Part shown: in pieces, positions 32,050 through 44,302 of the stretch
Layout of the letters: every line of letters starts with the position of its first letter
Numbering within the stretch: the stretch's first letter is position 1
Source of the DNA: Dermacentor variabilis
Lineage: Eukaryota; Arthropoda; Arachnida; Ixodida; Ixodidae
Length of the DNA stretch: 64,000 nucleotides
Reading direction: 5' to 3'
Assembly: GCF_050947875.1 (NCBI RefSeq)
Contig: NC_134569.1
Span: 19,009,631-19,073,630, forward strand
Translations under genes and position numbers: made by a program
Notes under the pieces: model-generated
Seen by the model: only the letters and a program-made list of their open reading frames with translations
Database searches by the model: none
Told to the model about the DNA's origin: nothing

Positions 32050-33465
32050 GTATTTGGCGGCGAGGAGTTACAGAGTCGCCATCTATCGGAAGCGCCTCGC
32101 TGGCGTAGCATCAAGGATCACGCGGCGCTCTCCTCATAGGTTTTGCTGTCAGCGCTCACTGAAAACCACGCGGGAGCTCTCCCGGACATTTCTGTAAGTA
32201 CTTTCGAAACGAGAGAAGTTTTTTTTTACTGTCTAAATAATAATCTTGGGCAAACTGAAAGCACAGAACAGTTTACAGAAGCTATCTCTTTACCGAATAC
32301 GTACAGTGAACGCCACTGTGCGCAGTCGCCGCGATGGAGTCTCCCGAACCGGCTTCTTGCGTGAAAGGTAGGCAAACGCTGAGAGCAAACTATGTGAAAT
32401 ATGTTCTTATAGTGTTTCTATAACTAAATAGAGCGTAATAGAATGAAGCCTCAATGTAGCGATCGCACAGCTTCGCAGCGGCCGACTGCGCGTCTGCACG
32501 CTTGTCCGCGCACTGTTTCGCTTTCGCCGCGTGCGCGTTTTCTTCCCGTGCCATGAGCTTTAGACCGTAGAATATGAGCATTTGACAGTATACAAGCAAC
32601 CGTTGTTGCGTGGGCGCCATCAGAGCTGCTCAAAAATAATTTCATTGTAGAGACTTCGACGCCTACGGGGACTGTGATGTGCCGTCGCGACGATTCAATG
32701 TTTTTTTTTCTAAATTCTTGGACGTTTCAATATTATTTCTCGAGTTGCGTCGCGCTATATGTTTATCAGTGTTCTCAGCGTGCGATTTCTCGCTGCTTCT
32801 TTTTTTTTTTTTGTAATCCAGTGCATTAATTCATAACGCAAACATGACCATATGCCATGCTTTTTTTTTAATGTGCTTCTTACCGCTCCCTTTCCCCTCC
32901 AGTGAACTTGCCAGTATCTATAGCATCGACAAGTTCATAGACCAAACCGTCACGGCATAAGTCGGGCAGCGGTCAAGGGCGAGCGTCTCATTGCGCGTTT
33001 TTCCAACATCGCAGACCCGGCGCCGTAGCAGAAATCTTCCTCGCGTCTGTGCTTGCTGCATACCCGAGTCGTAGCCGATGATTGTTTGCCGGTTTTATGT
33101 TTCGCGAGCCAAGCTTCACGCAGCTTCTTGTCCTGCGCCTACGTATGAATAAGGCTGACACCGGGCTCTGTTGCGTACGTCCGGCACTGCGGCACCGAGC
33201 AGTAGCCTACCGTGTTGCGCGCCTTCAAAGGCAACCACTACCTATTGTAGTGCTTTCAATCGTTGTAAAGGAGACACTCCAAGCGGGAGAATCTCGCCAC
33301 TAAATGAGGACCGCAGCGTACGAGGGAACTTAAACTCTAGTTTTCCGCTCGCTTCGGCGCTCCCGAAGCAGCCGACGCGGCCGCTATGTCCATGCGATCC
33401 CTCATGCCACGTCACGCCGACGGTGGCGCCAGCTTTTCCAGTGGTGCAGCTCGAGGCCGGTATAC
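32050..33465 (-). mobile_element. THAP-bearing repeat, copy 2
   Basis: Inverse-orientation homologue of 2785-4190. On the minus strand (about 33204 to 33000) it reads VGYCSVPQCRTYATEPGV, then SLIHT, a TAG, AQDKKLREAWLAKHKTGKQ and CSKH. The initiator ATG of copy 1 is ACG here. The amber codon and the R after CSKH are shared with copy 1. The rest of the repeat includes CTATGTGAAATATGTTCTTA. Confidence 0.7.
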
Positions 33466-34807
33466 GCTGTTTTTTCTGCGCTAAATAACACAGGGTGCTG
33501 CACTAATAACTTGTGATAAGCGCATGTGCACATCTTCTGTCAGACTGTAAGGCTTGGCAACCAATACAAATGCGGCATCGTGGCAAATACGGGCCCCGTC
33601 ACAAGTAAAAAAAAATTATAAAGTTTTAACTACCAATTTTAGCGGCAACATTTCATTTGCAAAATTGAAGGCCGACATTCATATCTTGCCCAACAAAAAC
33701 TTCACAAAAATTGTCGTAGGTACTATGGCCCGCAGTACTTTGGCTGTGGGCAGCCCTGAACGAAAACGAAAATTAAATTGTGTCTGAGTGACGCTGATCT
33801 CACCATATTAGAAAAACGGAAAACACCACCTGCCTCCCTGCTGCGCGGGCGCCAATGTTATGACAATTACGAGTTCTCTTCATTCTGATCAACAAAGCCT
33901 TGTTTTTATTTGCTGCTATACGGACAAACGTGATTATCCGAGCTGCGGTACCACCAAAAGATTGGGAACAGAATAGAGCACGCTTCGCGTCGGTTCTTGG
34001 CGTTACCATTAAAAAAAGAACGCGATGAAGCCCGTGCCAGCGAAACCTGTTGGTCCGCACTCGCAATGGAGAGGGTTGAGTGATCAACCTCACTGGTCCA
34101 CTATTTCATATTTCTTTCGCTACTGCCATACTGGGCGCCGCCCGCGGTGCCAAAGTACTGTATGTTGTAGCACCCAAACCGATTTTGTTTAAGAAGCGTT
34201 TGTTGAGTTAATAATATGACTGAGTCCTCAATTCTGGAATTGAAGTGCGTCCTCTATAAGTACTAATTGAGGGATTATTGAGGATATGGTTATTACTTAT
34301 CTGCCATATTTTTCACGCTACCGAATTCCCAGTTAAAGACACATAGTTTCATAGAATACGGGAAATATCCTTACAAAATTCACGTTTTTTTTGTAAAATT
34401 CTGTGCAGCTGACACAGACACTGTACTTGTGACATGAAGTCACACAAGAACAAGTTTCCTTAAACTTTCGAGGGTAAGGAGGAAAGCGTGAAACATAACG
34501 GAAAGTTTTGCAGCGGCTTCTCGGAGCGAGCGGGAGAGGGGAAGTTGAAGCGAGCTGAACATCGCGGCGCCCGCGACTAAATACAGCCTGCCGAGTCATA
34601 CGCCGCCAAACTCTTCGGCCGCACCGAGTCTGAAGACGATCCAGAGAATCCCATTCGCGACTTTTGACGGCCGCACTTATGCAACGTCGCTCTCAACGAA
34701 CGCTTCGCCGTAAGCGCGAGAGCCGGGCGCGCTCGTTGAACGCCCTCTTGCTGCTGTCTTTGTTCGTCTTCGCAGCGCGTTCTGTACGGAAGAGGGACCA
34801 AAGAGCC

Positions 34808-34818
34808 CATAGAGTTTC
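34808..34818. mobile_element. 11-bp CATAGAG stub between near-perfect 8-mers
   Basis: AAAGAGCC (34800-34807), then CATAGAGTTTC, then TAAGAGCC (34819-34826). The 8-mers agree at 7 of 8 positions. This looks like a deletion product of a CATAGAG-family insertion. Confidence 0.45.
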
Positions 34819-35228
34819 TAAGAGCCTCAACGCCTTACAACGCCTCACTGTACGTATGTTTAGCGACTCCTGCTCCCAGCATGAACGCATATGAGCACAC
34901 CCCACATGAAACGTTCCGCTAAGGCGAATAGTTTAGCGACCATTTTGCGAATTAAAATTTTTATCCCGCACGTTCGTGCAATTATTTCGTGAGGTGTTGA
35001 TAGAGCTGCAGCCGACAATTCTTCGGCGCAACGCATCGGGTACATGAGCTTGCATGGGCTACTGGATACCGGAGCATTCTTTGCCATTTGCGCCCAGTCA
35101 AGCCGGCGGAAAGAGGGGCGTCTTCAGGCGTATGACACCCCCCCCCCCCCCACACACACACACTGGCCCCTTGCAGCCGGGCCCCCCCCCCTCCCCCCCC
35201 CTCTGTTTTCTACGCCACTGGTATCCAC

Positions 35229-36352
35229 AATCTTTTGTCGCATTTTCCGCAGTATCTCTACGAGCAGCCTACACCCGAGCAGCCCACGCGAAAGAGAACG
35301 GCCTCATATGCAACAGATGAAGGCCGGTCTTGAAAGAGAACGCTCCCGCTCGCGGTCGCGCCCGCGTTCAGTTTGCGCTGCGCGCGAAACGTCTCTTGTT
35401 TGCGACGGCGCCTCTTCGGATGACCCGATTAACTCTCACGACAGCAATGTAAGCACGAAAGGGTTGATGTCACCAGTGAAATTCTGCCGATTCACAAGAA
35501 AATGGTACGAAAAAAGCAGACGACAGACATGGATTACTGCGGTGCACCGAGTGAAGTAAACAACTGGCAAACGAAGCGAGCGCGTTCATTAATCACTCCT
35601 GAGTGTATGACGGTTTTTATATGTAACCCACATGAATTTAAAGATTACTCGGTACATAATTCTTTTATTCATATAAAAACTTTGAGTTGTTCGAGGAGCG
35701 CTTGTCTTGTCTTCTTTCTCGTGTTTCGTTTGTGTGTGCGCTGCCAAAAAATGGAAACCACTTCTGTTGTATGCGCTAGCAGTGGCCGAAGTTCACGCGT
35801 GCCGAGAAATTGAATACATGCACGATGCATTGAACATTACCGGAGTTCATTCCCGCTTCACCACTGCATCGCTCGATCGACTTACTGGACGATACACGCC
35901 CGCGTCTTGGTCGCGACGGCATTGCTGAAGCAGGAATGATTACTAATACTTTCAACTTCCGTCTCTTGGGCAGTGTTAAAATATGGCCAAGCTGTCTACA
36001 TTGCTGCCTCTATTCCATATTGTAGGGGACGTACTAGTTAAAGTTGTGTGCGCATGTCGTACTTGTGCTATGCAGCGATATATTTTTTTATTTCCGCACA
36101 GTGTCGATGGAAGTCCGTTGTCGCCATCAGAGACAACACGGATTTGTAGCAAACATTGTGAGACACTGCAAAAATGACTTTAGCTTGTATGTGCCGCATC
36201 GTATGTGCTGACGATTTTTCCAGCGGCACATACGATGTCGTTTACAATTACCTGCTCAGCGTCACTTACACGGTTAAACAGACGCTGCCCTTTTGCAGCC
36301 ATAAAAATAATCGTCAATCGTATCGATCTTCTTAAAGGAAAATAGAAGCGTG
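35229..36352. other. Unassigned sequence
   Basis: No conserved gene or repeat is recognised; several short open frames lack homology. Confidence 0.3.
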
Positions 36353-36354
36353 TA

Positions 36355-37662
36355 CAGTCTGTTTCACACTTAGGGGAAAACTCGGAACGTATTGCATCGC
36401 GATGCGGCAAGAAATGGAGTCGTGCGGTGGCAGCAGCTCGAGCAGGCGCAGACGCTCGAGGGGCGGAGTCGTGATCTGCGTCGTCTGCTACGGCGGCGCG
36501 CGCTGGCCGCATTGTCGGGAAGCGTGCTACTGTCAGGGGCAGTGCACCGATTTCATCGGTACTGCGGGAGCTGAGCTTATATTCTTTACTAAACGTTGTG
36601 CGAAGGCAAACTCCAAGGCAATGAAGGCATTGGCGATAATGGAGTTCCACAAACTTCTTTTGACAGCATGCTTCGTTTGTTCTTTCGAAAGGCCGGGGTA
36701 CTGAGCGCGTGCACGTATATTTCTTCACTGTGTGTGCTACCGTAATAAGCAGTGACAAGACGCACCAAGATGTGCGCGGAACGTGCTCAGTCTTTGTTTA
36801 CTCGAAAGCAAAACAAAGCACTCAACAATGATAACTATGGGGGTCGAACACGATGAAACAAACGGATACGATTAAAGAAATGTTTTAGGTTAAGACAATG
36901 AGCCGGAAGTGATTTTTCTCGACAATCATTCACTACACCAGGCAGACCCTGCCCGCCGGCGGTGAATCGGACACGTCATGCTCGGAACTTCAGTTATCTC
37001 GTCATGTCCCCAGCGGCAGCGATGACAGCGCTCATCCTGGAAGGCAGTGAAGTGTAGAATGACTTGATCAGGGATGTCTTCATTCGCAACACGTCTCAGT
37101 CGCTGACAATGGTGGATCGAAGCCTATCCTCGGGGGCGACTGATAGAGGGGATGTTGCGCCAGTGATACTTTCAACGAGCCCCAGACATTTTAAATGATG
37201 TTGGCGCGCGGGGATTGAGGCGGCCACTCCAAGAGAGTGACTGCGCGCTCTTCCGGCAGTTCTTGCACAACAGGAGCAGTGTGGATCGGCGACCTATCGC
37301 GTTAGAATATACAGTCGCCTTCCAGAAACGGGCCGTCAAGAATGTATGGAATCAGTACGTCGTCTAAGACTGCCCTGCACCTTTCAGCGATGAACTTATA
37401 TTCGAGGCGTATCAGTGGGCGTCGCACAACGCTTAGTAAAGAATACCGGCTCATTTCACGCAGTAACCATGAGATCGGCGCCCTGCAACTGACAGTAGAA
37501 CGCTTCCCGACAATGCGGCCAGCGCGCGCCGCCGTAGCAGACGACGCCGTTCAAGATCCCGCCCCTCGAGCAGCTGCGCGAGCTGCTGCCGCCGCCTCAC
37601 TCAAGCGCTCGCCGCATCGCGATGCAATGCGCTCCGAGTTTCCCTAAATGTGAAACAGACTG
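36355..37662 (-). mobile_element. Dead Tc1/mariner element with about 250-bp terminal inverted repeats
   Basis: Termini CAGTCTGTTTCACA and complement, flanked by TA (36353-36354 and 37663-37664). The arms 36355-36605 and about 37415-37662 are mutually inverted with strong similarity (for example TGCTACGGCGGCGCGCGCTG). Between them the minus strand encodes the C-terminal part of a Tc1 transposase: a broken catalytic-D block (RDRSPIHTA), EERAVTLLEWPPQSP, then NII*NVWG. Spacing from that D to the position of the last E is 34 residues (DD34E). The E codon has become TAA and the N-terminal half is missing. Confidence 0.85.
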
Positions 37663-37922
37663 TAAATCGCCCTTCGAATGAAATGTCCACGCGCACACAC
37701 GTAGGCACACACCGCGCGCGGCACGAAACGTGCCCAAACACGCGCAGTGCAGGAGGCAATCAAGGCGGTGCGAACGAGAGATGGGAGAGGGGTACCACCC
37801 GCTATAAGAATTTTGCTTCGCATGCGGCGCTCTCAACGCCGGCGCAGCAGCGCCGCTCTCGGTGCCGTTCTTGTCCATAGCTGGTATATTCTAGGCACTA
37901 TAGCGCGTGCCTGTTGATAAGG

Positions 37923-37948
37923 TTATGGTGGCTAGCTAGCCACCATAA
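37923..37948. repeat. 26-bp perfect palindrome
   Basis: TTATGGTGGCTAG followed immediately by its exact complement, no spacer. A related TATGGTGGCTAGCTGAAGG lies at 53573-53591 without the second half. Confidence 0.9.
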
Positions 37949-38399
37949 TAAGGTACCCCAAAACGGCGGACGGTAGTGTGGAAGCTGACGACGGCAGCGG
38001 ATGTGACGACACGTGCATACTATGTATAGGCAACCGATAACATATTTCCTAATCCAAGCAAATATAAACAATGTGTTTCGCTTTATTCCCCCTGGGGATC
38101 TGGAAAACCAAATACATCTCGGGCGTATGACGCATAAAAATTGGGAAGAAAATGGCTATTCCATGGATATTTTCAAAACACACAATTAACCTACAAGAAA
38201 AATGTGCTGCACGTAACAAATCATGTGACCCATATACTCCCTGAATGTCAAGTTGCTGCCGTTATTAGGGCATCGGGGAAATTTTGTTAGCATTCAATAT
38301 ATCGCCTTGAGAAAGGAAGAAAACAAAGGCTTACCAATTTTTATTTGACCCCTAATTATGCCAAACAGTTCATTTATTCCTGTACCTCATCCCATTACT

Positions 38400-40886
38400 G
38401 CACATGATCCCCATTTCTTCGGAATATGAGCTCTGCATTTCGTTATCTCTTGACAGTGAAACACGCACATAAGGTTTAAAAAGGAAAACAAACTGCAAAC
38501 GCGATCCATCTGACTGCGTGGCTCCGGCTAATCCAGGCTGTGCTCGACCGCGGCCGTGCTTCTGCTCAGCACGCTCTGACGCTGCCGACTCATGGCCTGC
38601 ATTTTTTTCTGCATATAACCTCACATTCCCAGAGAATGTGTCTAAGAGATGCGCGAGCCCTGCTGCATAGTTTGCAGTTATCGTCTGAATAGATGTCTGG
38701 ATATATCCTCCTGAGATGGACGGGGTTGGGGAAGGTCTTGGTTTGGAACTGCCTCCAGTCTACCGCTTGGGCCCTGTCGAGTTTGGGGTTAGAGGGTGGA
38801 TAAACACGCCTGGAGTTTCGATAAAATTGTCTGATATATCACAGTACCTGGTCATTCTGTCCCTCTCTGTCCATGCCTCCGTTGGATTTCCAACCCCAAA
38901 TGAGGATCCTTCTTTGTGGGTGCAGAATGCGAGACCTCGCGCTACGCGGTGGACCTCCTTGTTGAGGTTGGGTACGGGGGTGTCGGGGGACATGTGAGCC
39001 GGGAACCATATCATGTTTCGTTCCTCCGTCTCGTCGGAGGTGACATAGTTCACGTTGGCTTTGAGTATAGCCTCTGCCTTCGGCGAAATTCTGCCTTGTG
39101 CATAGTTTATGACCGCTGTAGGCGAGTCACTGAGTACGTATCTGCAACTGGGGTTAACGATGGATAGGGCTATCGCCCCCTCTTCCGCTACCTCAGGGTG
39201 TTTGCCATGTATACTACAAGAACTGACCAATTGTTTGTCGGTATTGTCGGTAGTGTCGGACTGCCACTGGGAAAGCACGTCGATCCTCGTATACTGCAGC
39301 ATCTACGAACAGCGCTTCATGTCCCTACCGAAGGCTTGTAATAAAGCCTTGGCTCTGCTCTCTCTTCGACCCTGATTGAATTTGGGGTTCATGTTTTTGG
39401 GTAGATTAGCCGCCTGCAGCTTTACCCTGATCGCGCTTGGAATGGATCTCTTGTCGCCGTGCTGCTTGTGATAACTTATTCTGAGTTTGTCCAGAATGCT
39501 CCTGCCTATTCGTGTCTTTGCTAGTCTCTCGAGTTACGAGATTTGGTGTGCCTCAATTAAGTCTTCAAGCGTGTTGTGGACGGCCAGCTGTAGCAGAAGT
39601 TGCGTGCTTGTGCTGTCTGGAACACCCAGTGCCATCTTGTGTGCTCGCCTAATGAGGGTGTTCAGTTTGGCATATTCGGCCGCATACCAGTTGTGTGGTA
39701 GGCGGCCACGTAGGTAATATGGCTAATAACGAAGCAATGTATGAGTCTGACGACACTGGCCTCCCTCATACCCTGGTGTCTGTTGGTGATTCTTCTGACG
39801 AGTCTCGTCGTGTTCGTGATTTTAGTCTCCAAATGCCAGACCATTTCTCCGTTGGTGCCGTTCGATGCTATGATGAGTCCTAGCACCTTAATCTGCTTCA
39901 CCCTGGGTATTTCTTGTCCGTCTTTGGTGCGTATGCAAATTTATTCGTATGCAGCATGCTGGATGTAAGCCTTGGGGACCTTCCCCTAAGCATCAGGCGG
40001 TAGAGGAGGAATTCCGATTTTTCTGGCGAGCAGACGAGACCAGTTCCGACGAGGTACTCTTCTACCACCTCGACCGCGGTCTGTAACCACTGTTCAATTT
40101 CTCTGTCGCTTCTCTCGCACACCCAGATCATAATGTCGTCCACGTATATTGTGTGATGCACTCCCTCGATGACGTTGAGGCGCTCAGGGAGGCCGATCAT
40201 AATGAGATTAAAGAGCATCGGCGAGATGACCGAGCCTTGCGGGGTGCCGACGCTGCTCATGTTCCTGTCTTCGTATGCGAGTTCGCCCAGGGTTAAGGAG
40301 ACTTTCCTGTTTGTGAGGAAATCCTGAACATAGCTGTATGCTCAGTTTCCTAGATTGAGTGTGGCAATGCTGCATAGTATGGCTGTGTTGTCGAAGGCTT
40401 TCTTGAGGTCTAATCCTAGAATGGCCCTGGTACCTCTTGTCGTGTTGTCGAGTACCTGATGTTTAATTTGCAACATTGCATCCTGCATGGAGAGATGAGC
40501 TCGAAACCCGAGCATGGTGTCCGGATACGCTTCGACGTTGCCCAAGTGTGCGTTGATCCGGGTGAAGAAGGCGTGCTCCATCAACTTGCCGACGCACGAC
40601 GTAAGAGATATTGGCTGAACGTTGGCGAGATCAGGGGTTTTTTCTGGTTTGTGAATAAGCACCATTTTTGCACTTTTCCACTGGTCGGGGATGCATCCTC
40701 GGGTCCACCAATCGCTAATGTTCTTGGTCAGTTCGGAGATGGTCTCGTTGTCCAAGTTACGAAGGGTCTTATTAGTTACGCCGTCTGGTCTCGGGGTTGA
40801 CTTGCTGCTGAGCTTTTGCAAAGTGGCCCAGATTTCCGCCTCGCCAAAGTCTCTGTCCAGAGAGAAGTTGGAACCTTCTCGCATAT
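38400..40886 (-). mobile_element. LINE D2: decayed I-like LINE
   Basis: Minus strand order: RT fingers (40342-40884: SSKSTPRPDGVTNKTL, MVLIHKPEKTPDLANVQPIS, GLDLKKAFDN), palm (39898-40260: TPQGSVISPMLFNL, YVDDIMIWV), thumb (39662-39901), RNase H (38760-39302: YVLSDSPTAVINYAQGRIS, MIWFPAHMSP) and knuckle near 38620-38670 (CKLCSRARASLRHILWEC). Several frameshifts. The RNase H terminal block lacks GHxGxxGN. No microsatellite tail is seen at the left end; boundaries are approximate. Confidence 0.8.
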
Positions 40887-40948
40887 TTTAAAAGGCCCCT
40901 TTTGGGGCTACCAAAGGGATGCCTCAGCGGTGTTTGCATATCGCTTGC

Positions 40949-41065
40949 CAGTTGTTATAGCAGTGCCAAAAGCCACGGCTTGTTAAACGCGATCGAAGCG
41001 CTCACTGCAGTTGTTATAGCAGTGCCGAAAGCCACGGCTTATTAGACGCGAGCGGAGCGCCCAGG
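40949..41065. repeat. Two-unit tandem repeat, 59-bp period
   Basis: GTTGTTATAGCAGTGCC begins at 40951 and again at 41010. Both units continue with AAAGCCACGGCTT and a GCG-rich end, with a few differences. Confidence 0.75.
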
Positions 41066-43134
41066 AAGCAGTTAAACAAGTGAATATAATCAACAGATGG
41101 ATGGAGCCAGGTGGTGGGGCCCTCCTCATGCAACCCAGCTATAAGAATTATTGGTTATAACGATGAAAATTTCATGGAACTTGAATATTGTTATAATTGG
41201 CTTCGACTGTACTCGTTACCACACAAATCACAAACACACAATAGAGAGGACACTGCACTAATCTACCAAGCACAAGCACTTGCACTCCCCTATAATGCTA
41301 TCTGGCACCACATTGAGAATGACATGGCAAGCTGGCATATCAAGTATGTGGCAGATTACCCTTGCAGTCCGTAGTCACTAAGAATGCCTAAATTTTTTAG
41401 TTTGCTTTTAGTTAGCTCAGGCATCCCACTTTCCCTACCCTACACTTTGGAGAGCTGGACAGCTCCATCGTAAGACGTGCACTACAGGTGGTCCATGTTA
41501 AACATATCAGTAAATCCAGGCAAGTGGATTTACTGCCAAAACAGGGGAGTCAGTTGGAACCCAACAGGAACTCTAAGAGTCGTTTAAGAAGTTGCTCTTC
41601 TTGATGCATTGAAAGGCTCTCTAAGAGATGGGAATTCTGTGTGATCATTGTCTTAGATGCCAAAGAAGCTTTGTCATGTCACTGTTTTCGCAGCTGTGTT
41701 GTCATGCCAGCCACTTTGTCATTGCCACATTGTTAGCTGCTCTATTAAAGTCTATTTCTTTTCTACATGCCATGACTGAACCATAGTATCACAAATGAAC
41801 AACTTCTTAGCTTATAACTGATGCTCAAAGTGTTACATTTGGCACATTAGTCAGAGGGAGAATGCCCGCGTCATTAATGATGACATGAACTATAATCCAC
41901 TGAGCCAACGTGGGCACCGAGTTGCTGACAAATTCAGCACTCCCACGGGAGGGCGCATTTCTGTTCTATCCAATTGACTTGCCCACAAAGTCAATGTGAA
42001 GCTCGTCTTTTGAAGCCTATGTGTCATTCAGTGCAAGTCAATTGGCAGCATGTATAATTGGAACAAGATGACAGGATGTTTCCCTGGACTGCTGTGAAAA
42101 ATTCCACCACAACGAATGGTAAAAGGGGTATGTAAATGTTGAGAAAGCAGAACAAGCCTACCACAGAGGCTGTTAATTGACATTGCCAAATGTTCATAAT
42201 GCCAACCCATTCAACCAGTCAAGAAGTGGCTTCTTGCATGTGACATTGACCTCTCCTGTGTCAGCACTGGAACAATGTTTGTTGTACTCTCTTCCTCCTT
42301 TCCACAATCATCTCAGGGGAAGCGTGTGTGTTTTGCACTGACCTTCTTCTTGGAGATGCAGTTGTGCGACACCTACAGACCACCAGACTGGCTGATTATG
42401 ACATCACGTGTTTCCCAGAAAGTGGTCTAGGGAAGATGGATGGTATTTAAGGAGACATCCTGCATGCTAGCAGGTGTGCTCCGACATCAAGTAGTGTGCA
42501 CGCAGAACAATATAATGTGTACTGTGCTTGCTAGTCCTGCAAGCGAGTACCCCATAACCTATATGTTTAACCCTTTCAGGAACTATGTGCACAATTGTGC
42601 AGGTGAAGATAGTGCATCAAAGTCAATTGCACTGATTAAAAATTGATATTTAAAATGTTTTGCAAACATGTTAAAACACTTGTAAAGTGTTTTAGTAAAA
42701 CGAGTTAAATGGTAGATGGCTGGATGTCTGCCCTTGCAGTGCGAGTTTGCCTTCACGTAGCGGGTTCACTTTTTTCATTGTTTTGTTGTCAGAATGTTTT
42801 ACATCAGGCATATATTTCAAGTGTCTGGATAGCTAAACGAGAAAAAGGTGAAAGATGATTATCTTGTTCTTGTTTTGCTCATCGTCTTGAATTTCCATCT
42901 CCCGCCTTCCCCCTGTTTTCCGTGAGTGTCTGGATAGGCACTTTCCAAGTATGCTGGGAATGAAATAGACAATATTCTTGTATCTTGACGTTCCTGTAAA
43001 GACTTCTTGCAAGGAGTTTACATTCTGTAAACTTGACAAAACTCATTGAAGATTTGAACATTCCTAAATTTAAATTGTTGAGCAGCTGTACGGTTTTCAC
43101 GATTCTGAAAGTACAAGAAATGTGATGAAGCACT
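41066..43134. other. Unassigned AT-rich sequence
   Basis: About 2 kb with no recognised coding region or repeat family; short open frames show no family motifs. Confidence 0.4.
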
Positions 43135-44280
43135 TTCGTTGGGGCGCGTTGGCATCGATTTGTACGGGCCACTACCCCTCACACCTGCTGGTAACCGCTA
43201 GGCCATCGCAGCTGTTGACCACCTCACATGATACGTCGAAACTGCCGCTTTCCCAACGGCTACAGTGCAAGATGTTCCCTCCTTCCTGCTTCATACTGCA
43301 TCATGGTCCACCACAGAAGTTGCTCAGCGATCACAGACGTGTCTTCTTGTTGGAAGTCATCGAAGCCATCCTCAAAGAGTGCCACGTTGTGCACCGCACA
43401 ACTACTGCTTACCATTCGCAGACCGATGGCCTCACAGAACGCTTTAACTGTATGCTTGGCGACATACTTGCAATGTACGTAACCTCCACCGACACAAATT
43501 GGGATGCTATTCTGCCCTTCGTAACCTATGCCCACAATACCGCCACTCAGAGCACCACTGGCTTTTCACCCTTTTTCTTATTGTATCGCTGGCACCTGTT
43601 GCACACAATTGACACAATCTTTCCGTAAAAGCCAGATGAATCTGCCACAGCCGGACGTGCCAAAGAGTGTCGCAATCTCGCGCGGGTCTTTACTTCAAAT
43701 GGCCAAGAGTGTCAGAACAGCATTCGCGGTGAATCCACTTCTATGCCCACATTCCTCCTCAGAATGCTTGTCTGGCTCTCGGTTCCTTCCACTGCACCTG
43801 GGCCACGGAGTAAGACATTTAGGAGGTGAAACTCCCGTCAGCGCAAGCGAGCGCGGGCGACCAGATAAAGTCACAATTGTTGTATGTGCTGACGGGGCCA
43901 TATACAGTGACGGCGCCATGCGGCGCGTCGTAGAAGCCGCGGCGGAAAAAGAATGCAGCGCCCGGGCACCGCCGCGCTCTCAACGGTGGTAATTTCTTTC
44001 CAGGCCGCCAGCACGATAACGGCTCCGCGGGCTTGTGACTATTTCTGGTCGCCGCAAACAGCGGAGTTTCCTCTCCTAAATGTTTCTTGCTCCGTGACCT
44101 GGGCTCTCATCAAAACTACTGCCCAAGTATGAAGGCCCCTACTGCGTCATCATACACACATGTCTGGTCAATTACGTGATTGAGCCCATTGAACAGTCTT
44201 CGGACATGCGCCATCATGGACGAGACATTGTCAGTGTCAACCACCTCAAGACCTACTAAGACCTACTCATAGTGACAAGC
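43135..44280 (+). mobile_element. Ty3/Gypsy LTR-retrotransposon fragment (integrase to end of pol)
   Basis: Plus strand. The integrase start (VGIDLYGPLPLTPAG near 43150-43195) is followed by a frameshifted core in which HHGPPQKLLSDH and YHSQTDGLTERFN carry catalytic-region motifs (43300-43450). Then come NWDAILPFVTYAHNTATQSTTG (43498-43563) and, beyond the inserted MITE, NYVIEPIEQSSDMRHHGRDI near 44170-44235. Stops and shifts disable it. No gag, protease or RT is present. A TG-starting segment at 44281 may mark the LTR edge. Confidence 0.75.
43804..44096. mobile_element. 293-bp MITE with 8-bp duplication
   Basis: Ends CACGGAGTAAGACATTTAGG and, inverted, CACGGAGCAAGAAACATTTA. The flanks are ACCTGGGC at 43796-43803 and 44097-44104. 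The inverted copy of the host sequence has the single uninterrupted site GCCCAGGT at 44333-44340, so the boundaries are exact. The 8-bp duplication fits hAT-type insertion. GC-rich interior, no ORF of note. Confidence 0.9.
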
Positions 44281-44302
44281 TGTTAGGTCGCTGCGTGGCT
44301 CA

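Larger units (their letters stand above)
31854..35220. mobile_element. hAT-like element with perfect 8-bp duplication
   Basis: Begins CAGTGGCGTAG at 31854 and ends with its exact complement at 35220. The flanks are GTATCCAC at 31846-31853 and again at 35221-35228. Long C-runs lie just inside the right end and shorter ones inside the left. It encloses THAP repeat copy 2 (about 32050-33465) and an 11-bp CATAGAG stub (34808-34818). No hAT transposase (no recognisable RW or dimerisation block) was seen, so it is a composite or non-autonomous element of 3.4 kb. Confidence 0.8.

Noticed and set aside
35130..35215. C-rich tract as a regulatory G-quadruplex
   Set aside because: It is the homopolymer-rich subterminal region of the hAT-like element; similar runs occur inside other elements of this type.
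36180..36758. 192-codon minus-strand frame as a host gene
   Set aside because: Most of it is the terminal inverted repeat of the Tc1 element and recurs inverted at 37415-37662.
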